DNA of 64,000 nucleotides, taken from positions 1-64,000 of the forward strand of contig JAHHHQ010000056.1 in assembly GCA_019359285.1 (NCBI GenBank). The letters run 5' to 3'. Source of the stretch: Nodosilinea sp. WJT8-NPBG4 (GTDB taxonomy: Bacteria; Cyanobacteriota; Cyanobacteriia; Phormidesmidales; Phormidesmidaceae). The notes below the pieces were generated by a model, which saw only the letters and a list, made by a program, of their open reading frames with translations, did no database searches and was not told where the DNA came from. Position numbers and translations under genes: made by a program. Below, piece after piece: positions 1 to 8,744 of the stretch; position 1 is the first letter of the stretch; every line of letters starts with the position of its first letter.

Positions 1-1
1 T

Positions 2-115
2 CGCAAAACGCTCTGCTATTCCAAGTCTGTAGAAATGCTAGCTCACTCTGTTCGATTGCTACTTCACTACCTCAAGTTCGACGATGTCCCAGTTCCTTCA
101 AGATTCATCTCTTAA
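2..115 (+). pseudogene. C-terminal tail of an IS1-family-like transposase (continues off the left edge)
   Basis: Frame 2 reads RKTLCYSKSVEMLAHSVRLLLHYLKFDDVPVPSRFIS* which resembles the IS1 InsB C-terminus (RKTLCYSKS.EML..S.RLL.HYL....VP.P). Truncated by the window start, so it may be intact upstream. Confidence 0.6.
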
Positions 116-185
116 TTCAGCAACGCCGTAATTTCTACTAAGGAACGTGCATTTAAATAAAGTACTGAGCGTGTCGTCATTGTAG

Positions 186-232
186 GGTGCATGACGCTAA
201 GGCAAGGCTCCGCCAACGCGAAGCAATGCACC
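186..232. repeat. Short intergenic palindromic repeat, GGTGCAT ... ATGCACC arms
   Basis: gggtgcatgacgctaaggcaaggctccgccaacgcgaagcaatgcacc; 7-bp inverted arms at 186-192 and 226-232. Confidence 0.4.
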
Positions 233-319
233 AATAGGAAAGAGGTAGAACTCTAGTCAAAACAAGCTTCAGCAGAGGTTTGATTTAGTACACTTGTTCC
301 AAATCACAATAGGTAGTTA

Positions 320-663
320 TCTATCTCAACTCTGTATGAGGTTGAATACCAGTACTACAAGGCCGGGGTTATGCTGATGGAGTTGAGCCCAGCTAGCATC
401 GCTCAAGGCAGCTTTTCGTGGATGAGAGCAGGCGCGAGTCCTGGCAACTGATGGATGCTGTGGACTCGCTGAATCGGCGATTTGGGGCGGGGACTGTACG
501 CTAGGCGGTGGAGGGATTGCAGCAGGGGTGGAGGACGCAATCTGAATGGCGTTGGCAAATCCGCTCTGAAAGAGCATCGCCCAGGTTTACTACTCGGTGG
601 GATAAGTTGGTGAAGGCTGAGTCGATGGAGGAAGCGCAGGCTAAATGTTTAGAAGCCCGTTGA
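320..663 (+). pseudogene. Degraded C-terminal fragment of a UmuC-like (Y-family polymerase) gene
   Basis: LYEVEYQYYKAGVMLMELSPASIAQG (frame 1), then after a frameshift QLFVDESRRESWQLMDAVDSLNRRFGAGTVR*AVEGLQQGW..SERASPRFTTRWDKL; matches the UmuC KAGVML and DUF4113 (LNRRFG.GTV ... SPR(Y/F)TTRWD) patterns. In-frame TAG at 502-504. Confidence 0.7.
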
Positions 664-734
664 AGCTGTTGCAGCAATAATTAGAAAATAGCTTGTCGTT
701 ACACATTCTCTAAAACTTACTAAAAACATTAACT

Positions 735-1850
735 ATGTCACTTCCAACAGAAGACTTTACCATTGGGGTTGAAGAGGAATATCAAATTATTGATCCCGCG
801 ACTCGTGAACTGCGATCGCGTCAGCAGCAAATTCTACCGATCGCCAAAAAAACGCTTGGTGAAGAAGTACAACCGGAAGCTCAGCTTTCGCAGATAGAGA
901 TCGGTACGCCTGTTTGTCGCTCACTTTCTGAAGTACGTGCAGAACTTGTCCGCTTGCGCCGGGAACTTATTGCTGCCGCTGCCAAAGACGGCAATCAAAT
1001 TGCCGCCGCTGGAACACACCCATTTTCCGAGTGGAAAGAACAGCAAGTCACGCCCAAAGAACGTTATCAAGGGCTGATGCGAGATTATCAACAACTGACC
1101 CGCGAACTCATGATCTTTGGCTGTCACGTACACGTTGGCATCAGCGATCCGGAGATGGCAGTCCAGGTTATGAACCGTTCGCGAATGTGGCTGGCACCGC
1201 TGCTGGCGCTTGCCGCTTCCTCGCCGTTTTGGTTCGGTACGGATACGGGATATGCCAGCTATCGCACGGAGATTTGGGGCCGATGGCCCATATCCGGTCC
1301 ACCGCTAATTTTCTCCTCACACGCCGAATACCAAAAGCTTGTAGAAGATTTGGTCGCAACTGGAGCCGTAGAAGAAGCGACAAAGATTTATTGGGATGCG
1401 CGTTTATCAGAGCGTTACCCAACCGTAGAGTTTCGCGTTACAGATGTCTGCATGACGGTGGATGAAGCAGTAATGGTTGCAGGACTGGTGCGCTCTTTGG
1501 CGCGAACTTGTTACGAACAAGCTCAAGGAGACAAACCATTTCCAGCCCCGCGCCACGAAGTTATACGCGCCGCGCACTGGCGTGCTGCACGCTATGGATT
1601 AGATACAGAGCTGATCGATGTTGAGGCAATGCGTGCTGTTCCAGCACACGAACTCGTTGAAAAGTTTCTAGCCTTCGTACGCCCATCGCTAGAGGAGTAT
1701 GGCGACTGGGACGAAGTTTCATTGCTCGTGCGGCAGACGATGCAGCAAGGCAATGGCGCAGCGCGACAGCGGGAAGTCTACCAGCGTACTGGACGCTTAG
1801 AGGATGTCGTTGATTTCATTGTCGCGCAGACGCTAAAAGGTATTGATTAA
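735..1850 (+). CDS. Carboxylate-amine ligase / glutamate-cysteine ligase family 2 (YbdK-like)
   Basis: 371 aa; FTIGVEEEYQIIDPATREL, CHVHVGI, WGRWPISGPP, VEFRVTDVCMTVDEA motifs of the GCS2/YbdK family. Confidence 0.85.
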   Translation: MSLPTEDFTIGVEEEYQIIDPATRELRSRQQQILPIAKKTLGEEVQPEAQLSQIEIGTPVCRSLSEVRAELVRLRRELIAAAAKDGNQIAAAGTHPFSEWKEQQVTPKERYQGLMRDYQQLTRELMIFGCHVHVGISDPEMAVQVMNRSRMWLAPLLALAASSPFWFGTDTGYASYRTEIWGRWPISGPPLIFSSHAEYQKLVEDLVATGAVEEATKIYWDARLSERYPTVEFRVTDVCMTVDEAVMVAGLVRSLARTCYEQAQGDKPFPAPRHEVIRAAHWRAARYGLDTELIDVEAMRAVPAHELVEKFLAFVRPSLEEYGDWDEVSLLVRQTMQQGNGAARQREVYQRTGRLEDVVDFIVAQTLKGID

Positions 1851-2467
1851 CTTCATTAGGGGTAGCAAAATGTGGATATTGCCATTGTTGGAGACGGTGT
1901 TTCCAATTTAGAACCCCCAGCGATCGATATAGATGATCGATATGGACAGGTAGTTCTTTCTCAATCCCTTGAGGGGGACTGGTCATTACATTGGGTTTTG
2001 GCGTGTCTATTGGCTCGGACTCGGCATAGCCTATGACTCCAAGCCTAGACCCCTACTGTTTTTTCTGAGTCTTGTCAGGGGGTTGGGGGATGTTGGTGGG
2101 CTGGGTGGTGAGAAATGGACCCAGGTGCAACGCTTAGCGAAGCCAGCTTCTCTTCTATCTGGGTCAGTCAGTCAGTTACGACATTCAACGACCCGGAAGG
2201 CTTCTGAGAGGCTAAATATCTTTCCTCTGCAGCTGTGGACAGCAGTTCGCTTAAACTGACCCCCTGCCTTCCGCGACAAGCTCCAGAAATGTCTTTGTCT
2301 CTAGCCTTAGGGCGACTTTGACACGGGTAGTAGGTGGGGTTACAGGGGGCAACGGGATAGTCCAATTTTAGTCCACACGGTGTGCCCCCACCTGATCGGC
2401 CAAATTTCACAAAAACGGTTGAAACGTCCCTATTCTCTGCTAGGATGTGAAACTGCAAATGCAGCAC

Positions 2468-2540
<73 letters not shown>

Positions 2541-2547
2541 TACTTGT

Positions 2548-2697
2548 TGTCGAGTAACGGTTTAGCTGTCGTCGCTAACAGATTAGTGTCGCTTTCACAA
2601 TTTAATTGTCGTCCTAACACATTAGTGACGACAAAGCGTTTTGACTAATCGTTAACGTGCTATCTGTCGCCTTTATGCCGTTGTAATGTCGAGTAAC
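2548..2697 (+). mobile_element. Orphan Tn7/Tn5053-like transposon end (possible type V-K CAST left end)
   Basis: Terminal-type TGTCGAGTAACGGTTTAGC; repeats TGTCGTCGCTAACAGATTAGTG (2567-2588) and TGTCGTCCTAACACATTAGTG (2607-2627) spaced 40 bp; second copy of TGTCGAGTAAC at 2687-2697; starts 8 bp after a tRNA 3' end. Confidence 0.55.
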
Positions 2698-2759
2698 AGC
2701 GTATGGCTTCCCGTTAGCTTGTGCAACCCGTGTGAGCCCCAATCGAGCTTGGCAAGCAA

Positions 2760-3914
2760 CTAGCTTTCTTGTCCCGGTTCACAATCGTCAGAGCATTTGA
2801 CGGTCAAACCCGGCTGGTAGAAACGGTAGGTATTGCGGCCTTGGTCTTTGGCTTGGTAGAGGGCCTGGTCGGCGTGGCGTAGCAGGATGGTGGGGTCGGT
2901 GCCATCCTGGGGAAAGAGGGCGATGCCGATGCTGGTGCCGACTTGTAACCGGTGGTTATCAAGGGTGAAGATAGGTTTCAGGCTCTCTAAAATGCGATCG
3001 CAGGTGCGCTCCACCGCATCTGCCGCGGTGAGCCGAGAGAGCACCAAAACAAATTCGTCGCCACCCCAGCGCACCAGCAGGTCTTCGCTGCGTAGGCATT
3101 GGGATAGGCGCTGGGCCACCCGGTGCAGCATTTGGTCGCCCACCTCGTGGCCCAGGCTATCGTTGATGTCTTTGAATTTGTCGAGGTCTAGAAAGGCTAC
3201 CGCTACCTGGGTCTGTTGGCGATCGGCTTGGGCCAGCGCCTTGGGCAGATAGGTGTCGAGAAAAGTGCGGTTGGGCAGACCGGTGAGCCGGTCGTAGAAG
3301 GCCTGGTGATGAATTCTGGCCTCGTCCTGCTTTTTTTCAGTGATGTCTCGCACCAGCCAGCGCAGGTGTGCCTCGCGACCCTCGCGGCTGATGGAGACAG
3401 TAATGGCCACATCGATACTCGGGCCTTCCCGAGGCAAAAGTTGGGTTTCCCAGGCTTTGGTAGGCAACGCCTGGGCGGAGCGGCTGAGCTGGGCCAACAT
3501 GGCGTAGAGGGCGCGACGGTGCTTAATCGGTAGAAACAGCACCATGGGTTTGCCCACCAGCAACTCCTGGGGCAGGTGCAGCATTGCTGCGATCGCCACA
3601 TTGCCCGCCTGAATGATGCCCTTGGTGTCGCTTACCAGGTAGCCATCGGGGGCGAGGTTGAAGAGGTCTTGGTAGCGCTGGCGCTCGAGCTCTAGCTGCT
3701 GTCGGTGGTCGGCTAGGGCCTGATTTTGCTGAGTCAGCTCTTCGTGGGCGGCACGCAACTCTTCGATCACTAGGCTGAGGTCGTTTAGGGCCATCGCTAG
3801 CAGCTCGGGCTGAATGGGTGATGCGCTGGCGTGCTGTTGTAGTAGTAGTGCCCGTTGCTGTACGGCATCGATGCGCTCAAACATGATATTCATTGCAACC
3901 CGCCCTGACGGCAA
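2760..3914 (-). CDS. PAS domain diguanylate cyclase (GGDEF)
   Basis: PAS region (DLFNLAPDGYLVSDTKG) and GGDEF domain with WGGDEFVLVL active site. Confidence 0.9.
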   Translation of the reverse strand: MPSGRVAMNIMFERIDAVQQRALLLQQHASASPIQPELLAMALNDLSLVIEELRAAHEELTQQNQALADHRQQLELERQRYQDLFNLAPDGYLVSDTKGIIQAGNVAIAAMLHLPQELLVGKPMVLFLPIKHRRALYAMLAQLSRSAQALPTKAWETQLLPREGPSIDVAITVSISREGREAHLRWLVRDITEKKQDEARIHHQAFYDRLTGLPNRTFLDTYLPKALAQADRQQTQVAVAFLDLDKFKDINDSLGHEVGDQMLHRVAQRLSQCLRSEDLLVRWGGDEFVLVLSRLTAADAVERTCDRILESLKPIFTLDNHRLQVGTSIGIALFPQDGTDPTILLRHADQALYQAKDQGRNTYRFYQPGLTVKCSDDCEPGQES

Positions 3915-4573
3915 TCGTCAAGATCTTGGAGCAGTTGGGCATTAGCCTGCACAAGGTCTGCGGTGCGGGCAATGATTAGATCCTGGAGATCGGCGTGGGC
4001 CGTCTGTAGCTGCTGCTCCACACAGCGCTGCTGAGAAATATCTCGGAGCGACCAGAGAATGGTGGCAGCTCCTGGGCGGCTGTCTTTGAGGAAGTTGGTG
4101 GCGATCGCCACCGTAACCGGATCCCCCTGTTGCGATTTGAGGGTGACTTCCCAGGGCTCGGTGGGGTAGGGCTGGTGCAGCCGCTGCTGAAAGTCTGACC
4201 AGTCGCCCTGCTCAATCAGCACCATCAGGGGTTTGCCCACCAGCCCCGCCTGGGGCTGCGCAAACAAGAGTTCTGCCGCCCGGTTGGCGTGATAAATTTT
4301 GCCTTTTTCGTCGGTGACTAGGTAGCCGTCGGGGGCCAGCTCAAACAGGGTGCGGTAGCGTTGGCGCTCAAGATCAACCTGATTCCGGGTGTCGCTGAGT
4401 ATCTGGTTTTGCTCATGCAGCTCCGCATCTACGGCCTGAAGCTCTTCGAGCACGAGGTAGAGGTCTTTGAGGGCCAGCTCTAGCAGGACAGGATCAATTG
4501 GGGTGGTAGTGGCCTGCTCGCGCAGCCGAAGGGCGCGTTGGTAGACTGCCTCGATTTGATGAGAGATACTCAT
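3890..4573 (-). CDS. PAS domain-containing protein
   Basis: LFELAPDGYLVTDEKGKIYHANRAAELLFA PAS core; similar in layout to the N-terminus of the adjacent GGDEF protein. Confidence 0.75.
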   Translation of the reverse strand: MSISHQIEAVYQRALRLREQATTTPIDPVLLELALKDLYLVLEELQAVDAELHEQNQILSDTRNQVDLERQRYRTLFELAPDGYLVTDEKGKIYHANRAAELLFAQPQAGLVGKPLMVLIEQGDWSDFQQRLHQPYPTEPWEVTLKSQQGDPVTVAIATNFLKDSRPGAATILWSLRDISQQRCVEQQLQTAHADLQDLIIARTADLVQANAQLLQDLDDCRQGGLQ

Positions 4574-5005
4574 AAGTCAGCTTCCATAAGGATGGTCGAT
4601 CATCCAAAAAAGCCTAGCAATACCTTCCTTAAGGGTCTAATTTCAGCTTAAAAAGTCGCTTTTTCCTAATCTTTATTATATCAACATGTTTAGCCAGATA
4701 GAGTCACCGGCAGACTGAGATTGCCTTTGACATTAAGGGTAAGGTCAAGCACCCATACTGTTTCTCTCTATACTAGGTCGCCTCAAGGCCTGTAGTTTTC
4801 TACGAAAAAACCTCTATTTTTAATCTTAACTGGGTTTACTTGCTTTGATTTGCCCTTAAGAAATGCTGTTTTTCTTGAGCGTAGTCCGCCCTAGGTTACC
4901 CTGGTTCTACCAATATAGAAGCAGGGGAGTTTTGCTGGTATTTGAACCTTGAGTAACGCGTTCTTAACGTTTTATATGTTAAAAACCATTTTCTGGAAGC
5001 GATCT

Positions 5006-7987
5006 TTATGCGCTGTCAGCAGTGCGATTGATCACAGTTTCAATGGCTAGTAAAACTAAATCGTCGCCGTTGGGCTGGAGCATCTTGCGGGCGTTGAGCC
5101 GCATGGTTTGGGGGCCAATGGTTTCAAAGGTGTGCACGACTTCAAAGTCGTCGACCTGCAAGTTTTGGGGCAGTAGGTCGTGGAGCAGCGATCGCAGCTG
5201 AGGGATATCCCACTGGCCGTTGCCCAGCTCAAAGATCAGCTGCCCCTCGGTGTCGTCGGGGTTGACCTGAAAGGTTTGATAAAACTGCCGATTTGCCGTC
5301 ACCACCCGCAGGTCGTGGGTGAGCACCACCAGGGCCTCGCGCACGGTCTGCACAATGGCGTCGGCGTAGTCGCGGGCCTGGCGCAGCTGGTTGGCGCTGC
5401 GCTTGAGGCTGTCAATATCCACCAGCACCACCACTGCCCCATCGATGCGGTTGTCGAGGGTGCGGTAGGGGCGAATGCGTAGGTCGTGCCAGCGGCCCTC
5501 CTGATCCTGCACCTCCTGGCTGCTCTGCTCTAGGGTATTGATCACCGCTAAAATGCGGGTCTCGAGGTCGGCGATCGCCAGGCGGTGGTTGATGTCGCCC
5601 AGGGGGCGGCCCACATCGCCGGGAATCAGGTTGAACAGGGCGGCTGCGGTGGGGGTAAAGCGGCGAATTCTGAGGTCGTCTTCCAACATCAGAATGGGAA
5701 TGTGGATGCTGCTGAGCAGGTTTTGAAAGTCGTTGCTGATGTGGGTGGTTTCGGAGTTGCGACGGTAGAGTTCGTCGTTGATGGTGCTGAGTTCTTCGTT
5801 GGTGGCCTGAATTTCTTCTTTGGCGGTTTGCAGCTCTTCGTTGGTGCTCTGGAGCTCTTCGTTGCTGGAAAGAATTTCTTCGTTGGCGGCCCTCAGATCC
5901 TGGTTTGTGGCCTCCTGCTCTTGAATGATCGATTGTAGGTGCGATCGCGTGGTGTCGAGATCCTGCTGGAGGGCGAGGTTTTCTTGCCGGTACTGCCCCT
6001 CCAAGTCGGCGACGGGGACAGCGGCCTCGGCGGCGGTGCCGTCTGGCACCAAATCGGTGAAGAGCACTAGATAGTAAGCTTTGCCAGCGGGCTGGGGCAT
6101 GAGGGGCACGACCTCAATTTGCACCGGGCGGCGATCGCCCGCTTCGATCAGCAGCGATCGCCGTTGCACCGCCTGGCTGGTTTGCTGGGCCTGGTAAACG
6201 GCCGTGCGCAGGTCGAGCTGCAGCCCCTCCTTGGCCATGGTGAGCAAATTAAGGCTGGCGCGACCGGGGGCTGGCTCTAGATAAGCCCCCGTCTGCCCGC
6301 GAAACTGCAAAATCTCCAGCCGGTCATTCATCAATACCCCCGCTGGGCCGTAGCGGTTGAGCACCGTCTGGTCAGCCAGGGCGTAGAGGTCGACGTCTTG
6401 GCTGCGTCGGGGTGGGTCGGGCCGAGGGGGCTGAGGGCTGGGGGTGTAGGTGGTGGGGTCAAAGTCAAAGCTCAACGGCAGCGACGACGACTGCTTGGTG
6501 TAGAGCTTGTAGTGACTGTCGACCAGCGAAAACAGGTGGCTAAACTCCCCCGTTGTCTCCGACGACCCCAGCAGCAAAAAGCCGTCGGGCTTAAGGCCGT
6601 AGTGAAACATGGGTAGCACCTTGCTCTGCAAAGCCGCCCCAAAGTAAATCAACACGTTGCGGCAGCTGATTAAATCTAGGCGCGAAAAGGGCGGATCGGT
6701 GATCAGATTTTGGCAGGCAAAAATGCACAGCTCTCGCACCACTTTGTTGATCTGGTAGCCGCCGTCGGTGGGCACAAAAAACCGCTGCAACCGCTCTGGC
6801 GACACGTTGCTCACCTGCACGGGCGAGTACCAGCCCACGCGGGCTACTTCAATGGCCAGCTTGCTGACATCGGTGGCAAAAATTTGAATTGGCGGGCTGA
6901 CGCTGTGGTGGCTGAAATACTCCAGCAGGCAAATGGCAATGGAATAGGCCTCTTCGCCAGTCGAGCAGCCCGCCACCCAAACGCGCAGGGGCAGGTCGGG
7001 GTTGCCTTGGCCGGCTTGGGCCAGCCGTTGGCGATATCTCAGCAGCGCCGGAAACATCGTCTGCTCCAGCGCCGTAAACACTTCCCCATCGCGAAAGAAG
7101 CTGGTTACGCCAATCAAAATTTCCTGGTGCAGGGTCTGCACCTCCTCGAGGTTGGCCTGGAGGTACTGACTGTAGCTCTCCAGGCTCTCCAGGTGGTGCA
7201 GGGCCATGCGGCGAGAGATGCGCCGCATGACGGTGCTGGGCTTGTACTGGGCAAAGTCAATTTTGGTGACCCGCTTCAGCAGGGTGAGAACGGTGTCCAG
7301 CCCGGTGGTGCTTGGGGTCTTCTCCGGGGCCACGAGTTCTACTGGGCTGGGGCTTGTGATGTAGGGGTGGGCACTGAGGCTGGCTAGGGTCTGGGCAATT
7401 TCTTCTGGCGTTTGAATGAAGTCAACCTGCCCGGTGGCGATCGCCGTGTGGGGCATGCTGCTAAATTTTGCCGATGCCTCCGACTGGGAAAAGGTGATGC
7501 CCCCTGCCGCCTTGATTGCCTCTAGCCCCAGGGTGCCGTCGGCATCGGCCCCTGAGAGCACCACGCCAATGGCTTTGTTACCCCGCTCCTGGGCCAAGGC
7601 GTTAAAGAAACTGTCGATCAGGCGGCTGCCGGTGCGCGATCGCGGGCGGGGTCGCAGCCGCAGCTCGCCTGCCACAATGGTCATCGCCGTATTGTGGGGG
7701 ATGACGTAGACGTGGTTGGGGGCGATCGCCACCCCATCGACCACCTCCAGCACCGGCATCTCGGTGGTGCGGCTCATGATCTCGCTCAGCAGGCTGGGCT
7801 GGCTGGGGTCTAAATGCTGCAACAGCACAAAGGCCATGCCCGTGGTGGTGGGCAAATGGCTCAGCAGTTGGGTAAAAGCTTCTAACCCCCCCGCCGACGC
7901 CCCAATCGCCACCACCGGAAACATCTCCTCTGGCTGGGCAGGGGCTGGTGGAGCGTCATCGGCGGGGGAGGGGTGCTGGAGAGCCAT
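5006..7987 (-). CDS. CheB/CheR fusion chemotaxis-type methylesterase/methyltransferase with PAS domains
   Basis: CheB IGASAGGLEAF and LLQHLDPSQPS; CheR WVAGCSTGEEAYSIA and FATDVSKLAIEVAR; coiled-coil ATNEEL repeats; PAS. Confidence 0.92.
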   Translation of the reverse strand: MALQHPSPADDAPPAPAQPEEMFPVVAIGASAGGLEAFTQLLSHLPTTTGMAFVLLQHLDPSQPSLLSEIMSRTTEMPVLEVVDGVAIAPNHVYVIPHNTAMTIVAGELRLRPRPRSRTGSRLIDSFFNALAQERGNKAIGVVLSGADADGTLGLEAIKAAGGITFSQSEASAKFSSMPHTAIATGQVDFIQTPEEIAQTLASLSAHPYITSPSPVELVAPEKTPSTTGLDTVLTLLKRVTKIDFAQYKPSTVMRRISRRMALHHLESLESYSQYLQANLEEVQTLHQEILIGVTSFFRDGEVFTALEQTMFPALLRYRQRLAQAGQGNPDLPLRVWVAGCSTGEEAYSIAICLLEYFSHHSVSPPIQIFATDVSKLAIEVARVGWYSPVQVSNVSPERLQRFFVPTDGGYQINKVVRELCIFACQNLITDPPFSRLDLISCRNVLIYFGAALQSKVLPMFHYGLKPDGFLLLGSSETTGEFSHLFSLVDSHYKLYTKQSSSLPLSFDFDPTTYTPSPQPPRPDPPRRSQDVDLYALADQTVLNRYGPAGVLMNDRLEILQFRGQTGAYLEPAPGRASLNLLTMAKEGLQLDLRTAVYQAQQTSQAVQRRSLLIEAGDRRPVQIEVVPLMPQPAGKAYYLVLFTDLVPDGTAAEAAVPVADLEGQYRQENLALQQDLDTTRSHLQSIIQEQEATNQDLRAANEEILSSNEELQSTNEELQTAKEEIQATNEELSTINDELYRRNSETTHISNDFQNLLSSIHIPILMLEDDLRIRRFTPTAAALFNLIPGDVGRPLGDINHRLAIADLETRILAVINTLEQSSQEVQDQEGRWHDLRIRPYRTLDNRIDGAVVVLVDIDSLKRSANQLRQARDYADAIVQTVREALVVLTHDLRVVTANRQFYQTFQVNPDDTEGQLIFELGNGQWDIPQLRSLLHDLLPQNLQVDDFEVVHTFETIGPQTMRLNARKMLQPNGDDLVLLAIETVINRTADSA

Positions 7988-8610
7988 ACCTGGGGTGGGC
8001 CACGGTCTGATAACTGCGCTGAGCCGGTCTAGATAGTATGACGGCTCGGACCCCTCTATATACCGCGATTTTGCCTACCTGGGCATGGATCCGCGTGCCT
8101 GGGGGGCTATGTGGGCGATCGCGGGTGCAGCTTCGGTCCCACTTTGCCGGAACCTCGGGGTGAAGGTCTAAGTTGTGGCGCTTCTCAATGATTAGTGTGC
8201 GATCGGTCAAAGCTAGTCAATACAAACTAGACTGAAGGTATCCATTGACAAGGCTACCCGTTGCGAGGCAGGCGGCGTAGGTGCCGAGGCAAGCTTTAAC
8301 TCCCAGGTTTAATCCCACAGCGCTTCTAAGTAAATTGCAAAATCCTGTAGGGTTGGCGTTTGCCCTGTGCAGGCAAGCTACCCATGGAAATTGCAAATAT
8401 CAATTTGGACAGTATCCCATTCTTCTGACAGACGAACTTGTGGCCCGCGCCGGGTTAGCCTTAGAGCTACTTGGAGAATGCTTGCTTGGCATTCAGCCCG
8501 CTATTCAGTTAAAGGGTTTTACACCCTGTTTCCAGCGGTGGGCATGGCTCATCCTACTCCTAAGGCAGAAAAGTTATTCAGCTAGACAACAATAAAAATT
8601 TCTATTCCTC

Positions 8611-8640
8611 CGTCGTCCTACCTGTGGGGCGACGTTTTTT
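8611..8640 (+). terminator. Possible intrinsic terminator/attenuator upstream of ftsH
   Basis: cgtcgtcctacctgtggggcgacgtttttt: GC stem with wobble followed by T6. Confidence 0.45.
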
Positions 8641-8744
8641 GGGGTGCTTGAACTTGAGCGCCGCTCTTCATCAATTCAAACTAGAAATCAAACCTCAGAC
8701 CGTCATTTTCAAAGAACTCTCCGCCCCATTGCCAGGTTGCCAAA

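Noticed and set aside
326-577. 83-aa minus ORF
   Set aside because: Antisense to a recognisable umuC remnant; proline/serine-rich composition typical of a shadow ORF.
1969-2467. ORFs 1969-2259(+) and 2168-2467(-)
   Set aside because: Low-quality compositions and no family; region upstream of tRNA-Val treated as non-coding or decayed.
6710-7387. 225-aa plus ORF antisense to cheB-cheR fusion
   Set aside because: Shadow ORF; the minus strand encodes a clear CheR domain.
8281-8595. 104-aa plus ORF upstream of ftsH
   Set aside because: No recognisable domain, no clear ribosome-binding site, followed by a terminator-like hairpin; may be leader RNA instead.
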